Assembly (NCBI RefSeq): GCF_015706575.1
Contig: NW_024037059.1
Location: forward strand, 14,607,730-14,671,729
Source: Patiria miniata
Lineage: Eukaryota; Echinodermata; Asteroidea; Valvatida; Asterinidae
DNA length: 64,000 nucleotides
Reading direction: 5' to 3'
The notes beneath the pieces were generated by a model that saw only the letters and a list, made by a program, of their open reading frames with translations, was not told where the DNA came from and ran no database searches. Positions within the stretch are counted from its first letter, which is position 1. Each line of letters begins with the position of its first letter. The translations under genes and the position numbers were made by a program. Positions 1 to 13,421 of the stretch are shown here, piece after piece.

Positions 1-334
1 CCATCATGATGACCTCTTTCCACGAGTCAGTAGTTTACCTGACTCTGGTGAAGTCTTCGCATCAGATTAACTTACCTTGGCGGGATAAAGAGCTCCTGAA
101 ATTCTTTCAGATCCACAAACCACGCTCTCGACGAATCCTCACACTCTTATTGAGGCACAACAAGAGAAAGTTAATACTAAGTACATGACCCGAAGCCATG
201 CTTTTGCGGAATCCCAGAGATCCAATTTCCACAAACACTTTTGAATGTGAGTTTTACAGAGTAAAGAGTCTGTCGTTCATGTCTTGGCGAAACGGAGAGG
301 ATTTGTCCATGATCCCATGTCGATGGTGTGCGAC
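1..334. other. Intergenic, downstream of GPCR
   Basis: This is the 3' flank of the minus-strand GPCR. Only short open frames without recognisable protein content are present. I see no canonical poly(A) signal for the GPCR in this stretch. Confidence 0.5.
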
Positions 335-1438
335 TCAAACCTGAGAATCCCTGCAGATGTCAAGCAGGCTGGATATGGCGCTATTCTGCGAAGCATTGTT
401 AGCCTTACGGAACTTGTTCTTACCAAAAGGCGGGATGAACACAAGCCCGAAGGCGGCTCGATATCTGCTGCTCATCGAAATGTAAATCACTGGGTTGATG
501 GCTGAATTGACGTAAGACAAGCACTTGAAGAGCTCCTCTAAGACGGCAGTTGAACCAGTTGAACCGATGGGCACCGTAGCTTTGACCAACGACAAGATTT
601 CGTACGGACCAAGCAAAACAAAGAAGACAAGGCCATTGACAATCAGCATCCACGCAATCTGGTTGCGCAGTTTGACGTTTTTGTCCTTGATGCTGGTCAG
701 ACGCGCGCGTCTGACGGACGCGTTAAGGCCGCGCACTATGTTCACGTACAGAGCCACGTTGATGAACAAAGACACGATGAACGGTATAGTTTGTGCAACG
801 TGTTTGTAAATGGTCCACCATTTCTCAATCGGAAGACACGAGCTCCAAGTGTTGGGCCAGTGACTATATTCCTCGGGCCATATCATGCAGACTGTTTCAT
901 ATCTTAGGTAGCTTGGTATAAAGGTTGCCGACACCATTAGGGCTCCGAACCATGATGCCAACAGCAGCCAGCGATAGGTTTTCTCTCCCGTTCGATTGTG
1001 GCTTCTCTGGGGATGACATACTCCCTCGTAGCGTTCCATAGACACCAGCGTGACGGAACACAAGGCAGCCAGGTAAGTGGTACTTTTGGTGAGGTTTCCT
1101 AACTCACAACCAATCAGCCCTATCGGTGCAGCATCAGCGTAGATAGGCGACTTACAGTACACGTATAGACGCTGTCCTATTGCTGTTACCAAAAAGATGA
1201 TATCGGCAACAGCCAAATTAGCTAGACAGGCATTGGTCACCGTTTTCATGCCACGTACTCGGAATACAACAAAGAGAAAGGCGATGTTGTTCAGTACACC
1301 AAATACCAGTAAAATAGGCAGTATTACTGTAATGGTTGTTTGGGCAGCTGGCGTATAGCTCAACAAATCAGTGGCATTTTTTACCACAAGAAAAGTTTGC
1401 GAACAGACAGCATCCGTATCATTCATATTCCAACTCAT
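335..1438 (-). CDS. Class A (rhodopsin-like) GPCR, peptide-receptor type
   Basis: A single uninterrupted frame of 367 residues starts at an ATG at 1438. Seven hydrophobic segments are visible, with TM1 at about 35-60. Class A landmarks seen: N50 in TM1; LAVAD at 75-79 in TM2; C111 at the top of TM3, able to pair with an extracellular-loop-2 cysteine (C184 or C201); ERY at 135-137 followed by a CHP motif; P219 in TM5; P268 in TM6; NPVIY at 305-309 in TM7. N6 and N21 are N-glycosylation sequons in the outside N-terminus. The ERY..CHP block and the TM2 context resemble thyrotropin-releasing-hormone and other neuropeptide receptors, so a peptide ligand acting through a G protein at the plasma membrane is a reasonable inference. 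The ligand is unknown. TM6 has LLGP where most class A receptors have CWxP. Intronless receptors of this kind are common in invertebrate deuterostomes. Confidence 0.9.
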   Translation of the reverse strand: MSWNMNDTDAVCSQTFLVVKNATDLLSYTPAAQTTITVILPILLVFGVLNNIAFLFVVFRVRGMKTVTNACLANLAVADIIFLVTAIGQRLYVYCKSPIYADAAPIGLIGCELGNLTKSTTYLAALCSVTLVSMERYEGVCHPQRSHNRTGEKTYRWLLLASWFGALMVSATFIPSYLRYETVCMIWPEEYSHWPNTWSSCLPIEKWWTIYKHVAQTIPFIVSLFINVALYVNIVRGLNASVRRARLTSIKDKNVKLRNQIAWMLIVNGLVFFVLLGPYEILSLVKATVPIGSTGSTAVLEELFKCLSYVNSAINPVIYISMSSRYRAAFGLVFIPPFGKNKFRKANNASQNSAISSLLDICRDSQV

Positions 1439-4400
1439 CCTTGCGTTGTTGACCTTAACTCACTCGGGGAAAATCAAGAATAGTAATATGCTTCAGCGTC
1501 CGTTAACGTTCTGGGCTCATATCTCGGAACACAGCGCTGATATACGCCCTAATATACTAACTCGGTGCTATCTTCCTACGACGAACGCGATGCAGTGAGC
1601 GCAGCAAGTACACACTGCGCATGACCGGGGGTGTTGCTGTCCGTGCCTGCTTTCTCGTCGCGTGTTTTTAGATCTTGTGAATTTCTATCTTGCACGGTCG
1701 CCAGCAGCGCATATACTCGGCTAACTGTGAATGCTTTCAACCACGCCTTGCCTTGCACTAAGTGCGCCATTTCCTCCTCCCGGCCATCCCTCAATGCATG
1801 CTTCATAGTCAACTCAGGTCACGTACTGCTCTTATGGATTACCAAACAGTCACGCCATGGATTTCCCTTTCTGTCCGTCTCCATTTTGTCGGGTTCTCTA
1901 CTTTTTATCGATCTTGCAATATTCCGCGAGAGTTGATACAAGAACTCTCTCTGGGAATCGAGAAAACTAGAGACCGTAACTAGGTTTGCGAGCGAGGTGC
2001 CGGCAATGTTCGCTCGCGCCTAACATTAAAAAAGTGCAAGTGGGAACGAACTAGGTTTTTTTTAATTTCCTGAGTTTGGCGTAGTTCGTTCACCGCTTAC
2101 ACAAAAGATTTACCTTTTATGAATACATATTATTTTCTTCTATACCTAGCCAACATACTCTAATCTGTTATATGTAACACGTTAAAATACTGTTTCGTTA
2201 CTTCATTCTTGCACAGGGAGATGACAGACGGAAAAAATACCGATGTCATGTTGTTGTAGTCAAATTTATAGATACAGTTTTGGTGATGTTAGTCTTGAGT
2301 TATTATCAAATAATAATTCGGTATTTCAAATCGCAATCTGCCACACGAAAAGCAACCGACCACATTTCCACTCTTGTAAAATCTCTATTCCCCGCTGGAA
2401 ATCAAATTAATATGTTCCTACAATCGCCACGGACATCTTGTGATAAAATTACAAATCCGTTTTCTTTGAGGCTCACAATTATGATTATTTTTATCATATT
2501 TCACCCTCGATCTGAAACGATGTTGCCAAGGCAACTTGAAGTGTCCTATTTTTTATCGGTTAGAAACATCGAGTAAGGCAGCTTTGTGTTTCCCAAGTGG
2601 GAGCAGGGATTTCGGATGACAGGCTTGTAACGGGGTTCAGTCGATCGTGCCATGGCATTTTCCTTTCACATTAAGCGAGTCATCCTCTGCATTGAATTTC
2701 AACATTCAAAAGGACTTGGAGTGTCCCTGAATTGAGTGTCTCGATTTTGAAAATGTTAGGTTAATGGACAAATACAGTTTACAGTGATGGGGCGTCTGCA
2801 ACATCACTGAGTAAACCGTAACTAAATTCAAATCAACATATAAATCAAGACAAAACATTTGCTATTGCTATTCGATATGGATGGCACGAGTGCAAATCGG
2901 TTACAAATCTTCCACGTTGAAACTTGACAAATTCATTTGGATGAAAATGTGTCGTTCCAAGACACGAAAGGCAGTGAGCGCTGATATAGGCAAGGGGTGT
3001 CAGCAGGAAAGTCCGTCGGGAAATCAGGACAACCATGTTGGGGAAAATCCATCACGTGACTGGGGTCATTTACGGATAAATTGGAAGAGATAGAGGCGTA
3101 CTATAAATTTGAACTGACTGGTTGCATTCGTCGAAGGAAATATGAATCGTTTTAAAAAACGCAGCAGTTAAAAGCGTGTTTGTCGAGAAACATTTTGTCA
3201 TAATTTTTGACCCACAATTTTTGTACCTACTATTTACATTTTAAAAGTTACAATAAACAGATAAACAAGCCTTAAACTATTAGATGAGATATATTTGTTT
3301 AAACATTATATATGTATTTTAACAAATTATGCAGTTCTTTGACTCAAGCTTGCATTTATTAATCGTTTAGGCTCCCGGCAAAAATATATATATTCGCGTA
3401 AATCTGTTACTGTTAGAATGCAGCACCACTCGAGGTTTTCATATTGGCATATTACAAGTCAGAAAAGGTGAAATATTGATTTTGGCTCAAACGAGGACAA
3501 TCAACGATTAAGGGTCTAATTTACGCAGCCTTCGTGTATATTTATGCGGTGCGATAAAAATGGAACGGATTCTTCTCAAGCCTGAATACGAGCAATTAAG
3601 AGCTAATTCTATTTCTGTAAAACCAATTTACGCACAATATAATTTGGCTGGCATTGAAGCTGGGTTGCAACAGCAGTTTCACAAGAAAAATGAATAAGTG
3701 CGGCGCGTAATTGTTTTGCTTGGAGATTCATAAGGTAAGTCTTAATTCTTGATATTTTTTTGTTGATCGGGAGAAAGCAACTCGCAAATAGAAATACTAA
3801 GAGAACCAACATTCTCTACGGTCACGCTGTCAATCTATAAACTACTCCACGAAATGAATTATTGGAAAATGTTTTAAAGGTGATTATCAGTTATGCTATA
3901 AGAACATAATCATCCACCCCCTTAATTGTGTGGCCAATTCGCCTCATGAACACAGTTCCTTTAAACTTCGTATAGTTACTCCTCCCAGGGTTTGTGGTCA
4001 ATATCCAAACATATACTTCAGGGAGGTTGGCCTCAAGCCTGCAGGCTTTGTCAATTCTGCTACTCTGAGGATACCTTTCATTAAGAGTCACGTGGATCAT
4101 GGAATAGTCCACGACAACATCAGATATCGGGCTCGATTCCCAGGGATTTTTTTCACTGAAAAGTCAGGGGAAATCTAACTGTCTCCTGAACCCCTTCCCG
4201 TGAATTGTTTTGTCGACAGAAAGGAATACCATTACATGCGGCAGCTGTAAATCGATATTCAGTACTGTTTGTGTCTTGTAATAACAAAGTTGAAGTTGTT
4301 TCATCATTTTGCCTTTGCCGTGCGTAACACAGACCTCAAAAATCTAATAAAACGTCTCCAAGAAATGTGATATATTTTGTATTTCTTTTCATGAATTAGG

Positions 4401-5338
4401 GACGAATCAACATTGTCATCAAGGCCTAGCCACGAATTGTCAAGAGCGAAGGGGGAAAGAGAAAAGAACGGGACACCTAATACGTACAGCCACGGCAGGA
4501 TTGGTTTTGTCCCGAATTGGAGGCTAAGGTTTCTTTGATCAAATATCGCAGTTATGAAAACCCAAATTCACAGTATGGATTCCTACACACACTTATCCTT
4601 GCTTCATTTTGTCAGGCTGCTTTATGACCATTATAAGCACTGAAATGAATACCTAACCTAGCTACTGATATGAAACACAATCACTGCATCATTTACTCTG
4701 GCATGAATTATTACATTTCCCGACAATATTTGGTTTCAAGTGCTTTTTCAACAAAGTTACTTGTAAAAATAATAAGCTGCTGAGTGGAGGCGTCGCTATT
4801 GCATATGCCAATATCGTATTTCATGGGGATTTTCATCAAAACTGTATTATTTTGCATTAATTTAAAGTACAGGATGAGTTCAGATAGGACAAGTCAGAAG
4901 AATAATTACTCAAGCTCACGTTGTTCTTCTATGACTGCGACTGATATCACATCAGATGTTTACATTAATTCCACCTTTGATTAATAAGCAGTTTAATTAC
5001 AGAGTCATCCTTAACACTCACCTCCACATCCCGGGGGAGCTCAAGATGCAAACGTCAGAGCCCAAGATGTCATCCAAGATTGTGGTGCTCATTATTTTCT
5101 TCTTGTTCTCGGCGTAGGAGGCTGATTGATCAAACTCTCTCGGAAACCTCATTGACCTTATAAAGGATAGGTTACAATAAACAATCAGACGTGCCCTGTC
5201 AACGAGAAATCAAACACGAATTTGGTAAATCCCTAAGTGCTTTCAAGTAGTTGTTGTATCAGGCAAAGCTATTTTACACAACCAGAATTTTGAGCGCTGC
5301 CCGTTATTTTACTTGACCAGCATGAAGTTAAGATTGCA
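1439..5338. other. Intergenic DNA, no gene seen
   Basis: AT-rich sequence upstream of the GPCR, which must contain its promoter. I see no coding exon or RNA gene. Open frames are short and have no recognisable content. Two small hairpins near 2 kb are listed separately. Confidence 0.5.
1988..2091. repeat. Two adjacent small inverted repeats
   Basis: GCGAGCGA at 1988-1995 faces TCGCTCGC at 2010-2017. GAACGAACTA at 2044-2053 faces its exact complement at 2082-2091. Both could fold as hairpins. They lie about 600 bp upstream of the GPCR start codon. No function is known. Confidence 0.45.
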
Positions 5339-5525
5339 GACCAGTAAATAAACTGCCATACAGACGTCAGTGATAATTACACCCATTATGAAAATACTTA
5401 TAACTCTCCAAGGTGTTTGAGACACACTCATCAAAATAGTGAAAGCTTATTTCAACATCTTTCAATTTCTGTTAAATTTGTTGGGCTTAACCAATGACTT
5501 TTGGGAGAAAATTCCAACTATGACC
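5339..5525 (+). repeat. Dispersed repeat, copy 1
   Basis: This stretch aligns with the reverse complement of 11491-11690. Shared blocks include GACCAGTAAA, CAGTGATAATTAC, CTCTCCAAG.TGTTTGAGACACAC and TTAACCAATGA. It is probably an old transposon relic, and its ends are not sharply defined. Confidence 0.55.
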
Positions 5526-7613
5526 ATTAAACCTCGTTTCCATGGTGTCGAGCAGTACGCGCCCACTTCCTTCTCTCTCACCCTGTTACTGGATCATTGT
5601 ATGTTCAAAAATCTTGCACATGCAAATTAGGTACAGAATAGTTTGGTGCCTTGCCATGCTTTAAATCAGTGTTTGGTTTTTGTATGCGGTGTCCGGTGTA
5701 CAGACGGAATTATTTCAAGGCGGCCGCGAGGAGTGGATGTAAACAATTCAGTTGAATGACGTCTATTGCCTTCCAATTAATCTGTTTGCCGCTGCTAGTT
5801 CAAAGACAACCGACATGCCCTATTCACACTCGAAAATCCTTCATTTCCTCATCCTAAATTATAAACTAGCTTCTAACACTTGCTCTGCCTTGTTTATCAC
5901 GTTTTATAATGAAGTGCAGATTGCCACTACCATTCTTTGTCCCTTGCAATTGGACTTAAACCAGCTCAACCATATTGGTCGGGAAACAACCTGCATTTAT
6001 ATACAAGGATACAATAGTTGCCAAGGTAACTCCTTTCAAGCCATGGTTGCAAAAAAAATATTTATATAACTGCAAAACAAACAAAAACACACAATTTTCA
6101 GCTGTACTTTTTCTTTTACCCACACAGCCCATGCTTTATGGTCTTTCTCGCTCTGTATAAGAAGGATATACATAGTTCTTTGTAGCTGCAAAGGGTGCCA
6201 GCGCCTAATACGCTCATGGTGTCTGGGATAAAGTGATATGCACCTGATCAATGAACTCAGCTTGATTGGTTGCCATCCAGATCTCCACAGACGACAGGTT
6301 GGCACTTTCACACCGACCGCCGCTCATTAAGAACCTAAAGTAAATCACCCTACATGACGGATCACCTCAGCTAATAATTTTCGTCCATTAGTTGCTGGTC
6401 AGCCATGTAGCAGGTGTTGTATGAAAGAGGAGGGGGTGGGAGTAGATTTAAACATCACACTTGTGGCCAGAATTGTATCGTTACTATATCGGTATATACG
6501 ATACTTTCACGATACGCACGCAGGTATATAATTATTTGTTTCCCTGGTTGGTATACTGAACACGGAGCTAGTGTGGTTTTCGCGATTCAACTGCACAATA
6601 AAACACAGTAATACGCCAGACGACGAAAAATCCAAAGAAACGTAAACGTGAACGTTATTTTCGTCCCGATTGAGACACTGATAAAACGTCGCAATCAAAT
6701 TAGTTTTTTTCGGAGGTGTTTTTTTCATCAAGTGTCTTGGCAAAATTTCACAGTCCTATCTGATAAAAAAAAATTATAGTCCTTTTGCTGTCGATTTATT
6801 GTTATATCTCCAATATCAAAAACTTATTTGTAATATGAAAAAGTGATTGAAAAGACGTCCTCTGGTGAGCTGTTTTTACCCCAAAAGAGACTGGATACAA
6901 TTCGGCCACAAGAGGGCGTGTTGTACGAGCAAAAGCACGGACATGCGCACAAACCTTATGTTGCCCTGAAAACAGCGGTGGATTTGGTCAATGTCAAATC
7001 AGGGCATAAATGATTATAGTGCGCATGCGCAAAATATACCGCCCCTAAAGTGGTAACAAGCATTTTGATAGACACTTGAAACAAAACTAGGGTGATAACG
7101 CCCTAAAAGCTGCCACCGCTGAAATGCTACCACATATTTTATCCAACTCTGGAGGTAAATACATTGCCATTAATCGCTGATACTCTTGTTTCCCTCATTT
7201 GGTATCGGTGGCCAGGCTGATGGCCTAAAGGGCGTTGCACACATAATTATCACAGTATGCCATTTATTTCGCGCAAGTTCCGTCGAAAAAATGATTGTGC
7301 ACAGGCTAGGCCCAAAAATCCTATAGCGCCGCATATGTGAATATACGTACCGAATTATGCTTCAATTAACTGAATATCATCTTAAGAATGCAACCTGATT
7401 TCCCACAAAATTATGATGAAAACTTGTCAAGTTGTTGACTTTTTAACCACGATAAGCTGTGCGGAAATTCACGTGAGGGCGTCCTGAACACTGCGACTCA
7501 GCACTCTAAAATGGCGGCGGCTCGGCTCCATGACGAACATCAACACGGCATTTGTGTTCAAAATTCCGTAACTTGAAAAAGTACATGAGTGATTTGGATG
7601 ATTCTAAAACATA

Positions 7614-7638
7614 CAAGACCAAATTAAATTTGGTCTTG
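7614..7638. repeat. Perfect 25-bp palindrome
   Basis: The arms are CAAGACCAAATT and its exact complement, with one central base. It would extrude as a 12-bp stem. No other copy was noticed in the window. Confidence 0.8.
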
Positions 7639-7779
7639 AATGACAAGTTTTGGTTAAATTTAGCAGCATGATGTTACATTTGCTGGAGTTAAATTTCATT
7701 CCCCAGTATACATGTATACATTTTTGGTTGTGGGTGTTCGACAATACCTCGAAATCCGATATTTTGTCCTCATCCGAAA

Positions 7780-7868
7780 GGGGGGGGGGGGTCGATTCAA
7801 TAGCCCATTACCCTTGTCAAAAAGTGTTGGGGGTTACATACCCCCGTCCCCCGGGATTTTCGCCCCTG
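7780..7868 (-). mobile_element. Possible DNA-transposon end (hAT-like)
   Basis: Read on the minus strand from 7868, the sequence begins CAGGGGCGAAAATCCCGGG and runs into G-rich sequence and a G/C homopolymer. This resembles the CAGGGGCG-type ends of hAT-like elements. A matching opposite end was not found, so this is only a suggestion. Confidence 0.2.
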
Positions 7869-8282
7869 GTCTTGGGCCACTTTCCTTGAAACGGAGTTAA
7901 ACACACAAAGGATGGGTCATTATGGTTCACTTTATCATTTAAATAAAGGATCTTTGGAAGAACAGGAGATATAATTTCAGACTAAAATGGCTTAAGTGGT
8001 TTTTCAAGTCCCGTTTTGCTCTACTATCTTTTGAACGAAACATCTTATAATGAAACCAACTAAAAAGCATTTGGAACGGTCCTCAGCAACAATTAGACAT
8101 CAAATTTGAATACTGCCCCCACTTTTAAAAACATGCCCGATTCGAAGTTATATTTTTTTGTGGGACAGACATCCTGTACACAATTTCTTCCGCCCAATTT
8201 AAACATGTCAAACAACAATCCTGGAAAAAATTGGGGTGAGCAGACTATCCACCGCTGTTCCAGAGGCTAACATTCGCTTGGT

Positions 8283-8307
8283 CCCCCCCCCCCCCCGCCC
8301 GCCCGCG
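8283..8307. repeat. C homopolymer and GCCC run
   Basis: Fourteen Cs followed by repeated GCCC units. Simple low-complexity sequence whose exact length may be unreliable in an assembly. Confidence 0.7.
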
Positions 8308-11300
8308 AATTTTTTTTCTCCCAAACGTCATCCGCATGTATGGTTGTTTAGCGGAAAGGAGTCACGTTTCTCAATAACTAAGGTTAGGTAGAAATAAGCA
8401 AAGTGAGCAACTTTTCTTACTCGGTTAATTTATTTATACGCAAAATAATTTTCAGATGTAGGCCCTACATGTCATTTCAAACATTTCTTTCCTTAAACTT
8501 TATCTTCAAAATCTCTCTAAGGGAAATAGAGCTGACTTTACCCCCTTTTCACATTAATTTCACAAGGGTGGGAATTGAAGTTGCCGATAAAAATGCATTG
8601 ATGGTATGATTATGAACATAACTTGCTACTTCAGCCAGTGTTTCATAATTATGTTTACGCATATTGAAGACATGGGCGGATTCTATGGATATCTTGATGA
8701 ATGTTCAGCGTGTGAAACTGGCCTGCTTATATAAGGTCGTTCAGACAAAATCCAATTAAAACATTCTGTTGGACGTTTCCTCTTACGAAGCTGCTTGCAA
8801 GCATGCGATTCAATTTCAAACATTTGGTCTCGTGTTATTCAAAGCCAAATTTGCAGAGCATCAAACATCTGTTGTTATCAATAAACGCGATAAATCATTT
8901 CGTATAACACTCCCTATATTTTGTGACATCAATCCGTTCAACATTCAAATCAATATGCATAACAGCTGACATGGCCCAGTTTACTGTTGTTTTGCAAATG
9001 TCCAAGAATATATCTTTGTTCTCTTTATATGACGGACTGATTGAATCAGAATAACAGAGGTAACAGATGGTCCGTCAAGACTGGCACGAAAAGAGAGACA
9101 TAATTATTCCTTCATTTCTCATTGTTATTCCTACCATTATAACAAACCATTAATCAGTAAAGTTATATCCCAAGCATTATACACATTATGGTGTATACAA
9201 AAAAGACATGGATTTTATTGAAATTAACTTTGATGGACAGATGGACGTATCGACTTGTATGACCGCCTACTTTGTCATTCCGTGATAATGACGACTTTCA
9301 ACAATGAAAGCAGTAAAATGATAATGAATTCCAATAATGTTTTTCAACGCGGCTCTAGCAACTGATAAATCATCAGTAATCGCTTGTCGTTTTGTGTTTC
9401 CAATAAAACCCGTTGAAAAGCTAATTATAATTATCTCCATACGGAAGTATGCATCACGTAAACAAAAGAAAACTGAAATTAAAAAAATGTCATGTTTCAA
9501 CTTCAGATGGAGCAAGTTAGTTGTGGTCATTGCACTAGATGAAAAAGTGTTGAAATTTCCAAAAATTATTGTTATTATCTTAATTACTGACTCATCTTCA
9601 TTCAGGGTTGTATCACTCTTGTAAGATTGTACAAATATTCAAAGATGGCCGACTGTAAATAAGGAAAATTGTGCCAGCAAAAGCACCACAAAGTCGCATG
9701 AGCTGGTGATCCGCAAAACGCTCACCAACAAAATGATAAAATTCAGACACTGTTCCCCTTGCAGGAAGAAAGAAAATATCAGAAGAGTCATACTGAAGAC
9801 TAGAAAAATCAATACAATATAATATTCGCGGCATATTGCCACGCACAACCAGAACTGAAGGTATTTTGTCTCCTACTTGCGAAGGCAAGAACATCCTTGA
9901 CAGCATCGATCTTCTGATAATGGTCAGGTTTACCAGACCAAGCACTCTGGTTTATTATTCAATTGCTGTTGCCGTTTCAGCATCCTATAAAGAATTCCGC
10001 GTCGATGTGTGCTGGCTGTTGATTAAATTATGGGCTCATCAGATATTATAAACGCATTACAATTTTTTTTTTTGCATATTATTTGAAAGCATATTATGTA
10101 AGTTCTCTATGTAAATATATGACAATTTTTTCTTCAAATGCTTTTGTTTCAAATAAACAATGTATAGGTTATTATATATTTTTTTAGAAATTAAAATCAC
10201 CTTTCTCGTTATTTCTTGTATGTTTCATGACTCTTATTTACAGCTGTCATTCCCAAACAAGTTTATAAAATCTCGTTACAAAATACATTAACATTTTTGA
10301 GACGCCTGAAATGATGAAAGTATTTTTGTATTCTCTCTGCATTTCTACGTGTGTACTCGTTCGATTGTCAATTCGTCAAATTCAGACTTGAATAAATCGG
10401 AAGTCAAAGCGCATGTAAGCCCACTAATTTGACACGTAACAAAATAATACCAGCTATTTTTCTAGAAAATAGTATTCGACATTAGCCATCAGCGTCAGTT
10501 GAAGTACAGCATTGGGTCACTTATCGTGTTATTTCGTGTGACTACGCGCGATTTCAGAAATTTCAGGAATACAAGCAATGACCCGTGTCGCATTGATACG
10601 CACGTTATTTATGAACACTCCTCTCGCTTTGAGCCTAACCAACAAGCACTGACGAGGTTACAAGTGGACAGAATGACATCGCTGAGAAAGATAAATTTAA
10701 CTTATTCGCAAAAACAACGATGGATAAACGCAAACAATATTTTTCTCTTTGTTTGAAATTGAATCACTGTATAAATGTTTTCTCTTCCAATGTCTTTGAT
10801 ATATTGAAAAATACTGCTTTAGCCGACCTGTATCTAAGACCCGTGTCGCATTTTGGACGTTCTTTTATAATGAGTGGCAATAGTGCAGAATGATAAGCCT
10901 AAATGCGCTCAAAGTACACATTATACCCTGTACTATCGAAAAGTCGAATCAGTGATGATAGAGAAATGTATCTAACGGACGTTGACGGGTCAGCGAAACA
11001 GATATTCCTATCTCATGTTACAAGTTCCCACATCAGAAGCCTCCAGAACGTTACACTGATCTATAGAGATTTACATTTGTTTCTGTAGAGATATCGCAGA
11101 ATTTTTTTTTGTACTTGCCAGATCAGTTGAAAAGTAAACATCCGGATTTTGGAACAAGATTGCATGTCTTCTCTGCTTTTAACACAGTACACTGACAACA
11201 ATTATCCGTATACTGTAAAGCTGTCGTGGGTGCAGGCCCGAAATTGCCTACGCCGGCCACAATTTGATTTGCATGCCCATCAAATTCTCTGGTATTAGAG

Positions 11301-11490
11301 CATTTTGAGGGGCATGAACTTGAGGGCTTGTACAAATTTGTAAAGGAAAGAAAGGTGAAGCCGTATACAGAGGACTGCGAGCTCGTATTTCTAGGAAATT
11401 CGGATGAAATTAGACCCTAAAACGGCTCGTTTTGCAATGGAGTGTAGGCTTCCTTTTTCAAAATGGTGATGGGCTTCAGGACTTACAGGG

Positions 11491-11690
11491 GTGATCATCT
11501 TTGGATGGAATTTTCTCCAAAACTCATTGGTTAACTCCCAAAAAATTGAACAGAAAATAAAATATGATGAAATAAGCTCTACTTTGATGTGTGTCTCAAA
11601 CATCTTGGAGAGTTGTGAGTAGGCCTACTTTTAAAATTTGGGAATTGCGCGTAATTATCACTGAGGTCTACGGCAGTCTTTTTACTGGTC
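11491..11690 (-). repeat. Dispersed repeat, copy 2 (inverted)
   Basis: This is the inverted relative of the repeat at 5339-5525. The copies differ by several small insertions and many substitutions, so the insertions are old. There is no coding content. Confidence 0.55.
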
Positions 11691-13421
11691 ACCAACCACA
11701 TTACGATCTGCTGTGAAGATACAGTACAAAATGTCGATTCTGCAGTTATTGTTAAAACAAAAATCAAAATGAATGAGAAAAGTACAATTTTCTAAAGGGC
11801 AAGAAATCTGAAGTAAATGTGATATTTTTTTTCAGAGTGCAACAAGAACTAGTGACGAATCATGTCTCCAACATCAACCTGTCATAAAGGGTGCCTCTTG
11901 GATTAAGTGCGCCAGTGAACCGATGAGCTGCTGCTCAGTCGTGTTTCCGTTGTCCGGAACCTTTCTGTAATCCATCAGGCGATGGAATTACTCTATGCAT
12001 CTTGAAGTCTCAGCTATATTATTGATGCCATCTCGTAGAGAGGGATTCGATTGCTATTCACAGCAAGTATATTCCCAGGCACTCTGGTAAATTTGAAAGG
12101 TTCTTCTAATGACATATCAGGGTCTATAGACGTGACGCCACACTATTTAACCGGATCAGCTGGATACATATTCAGTAATTTCACAAGCCTGTTTTTTTCT
12201 TCTTCTCATTCTTGATACAAGACGGTTTTGTCTGACTACACAGGTTGATGTATGGCTCCGTTGGTAAACTCCTAAAAGCATCGCAATACTTGAACAAACA
12301 TTGCCAGACAGATTCTCATTTCATTCTCGGTTAAAGCATATTTTCACTTTATCTTGAACGAATCATGTTGCTTACTTCTGTAACACATCACGCCTACCAA
12401 CAAATGCAACGAGCCTGCTGTAGAAAGTTTTAGCCATTTTTATTGCTCCGTTGACAGGTAAAAAAGTTCAAGTTTCCTCAGGTCCGTAAGCCAGACATAA
12501 CCCTGGGATCTGTATTCCAAATTGCATTGCCATGTGTTTGTACGGGTAGCAAGAGTGTCCGAATAAAACATTTTCACACAAATTATTTATACCCTTGATT
12601 TGTGTTCCTTATTCAGTTGCCCATAAGGAAATATAGAGCTGAAGCAGAAACCGTCACCGCGGGAGAGACAGGTTATGACCATAATAGCTCAAATCAAATT
12701 TGAAGCCACAGATCTGGCAGACCGGATCATTTCAAATGAGCCGTTGTCGGCTAATGCATTTCTGGAAAGGGGTGTACCATGTTTACTAAGTGCAGTTTCA
12801 CACAATTATCATAGATAGGTCGGTGGATAGCCAGCATTAGGCCTGTTTAAAGGCAAACTACCCATTGAAACTACATGATACAATAAACGTAGGCCTATAC
12901 CCTTTCTTGATCAAATCCTGCTTCAGAAATGACTTGATAGAGTATTTAGAGCAAAAGAAATCACTTATAACTTATATATTCTCAAAACGTACAATACAAT
13001 GATAATCCTTTGGATATTATTGTATACGTTTGAATGAATTGGAGGGTATGAAAACAAAAGTGTTAACAAAAGGAGGTACGTTCTTCTTACCTCAAACGCG
13101 TCCTATCTCTGTATAAGTCGTGCACTGTATTACTGTTGTCGAAACTTTTCTCGTGTTTTCAATAAAGAACAAGAAACTTCGATCTGAGGACAAAAAATAT
13201 ATGAAAATTAGTGCAGACACTAAAATGATACTAAAGATTACGTTAACACATGCTATCATTTGAAAGACGCTATGAATTAAAAATATTGAATTAAATTTAT
13301 TGAAGTAGATGAGTTTAGCTTGATTTTTAAACAAACGCTACATGTCACTGAAGAGCATCCATGTTTTTCAATTTTAAAACTAGAAAGTTTTTGCGTGGGT
13401 CAAGCTGTCAATACACGCAAA
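11691..13421. other. Intergenic DNA, no gene seen
   Basis: AT-rich sequence with no recognisable exon, RNA gene or repeat structure. Confidence 0.4.

Larger units (their letters stand above)
5526..11490. other. Intergenic DNA, no gene seen
   Basis: AT-rich sequence with scattered short open frames and no supported gene. At 7513 an ATG sits in an AAAATGGCGGC context, which resembles a YY1 site or a first exon, but its frame stops after about 20 codons. Homopolymer tracts occur at 7780-7791 (G) and 8283-8296 (C). Confidence 0.45.

Noticed and set aside
9613..9945. 110-residue minus-strand open frame
   Set aside because: No recognisable motif, no splice context, and overlapping alternative frames. 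Most likely chance.
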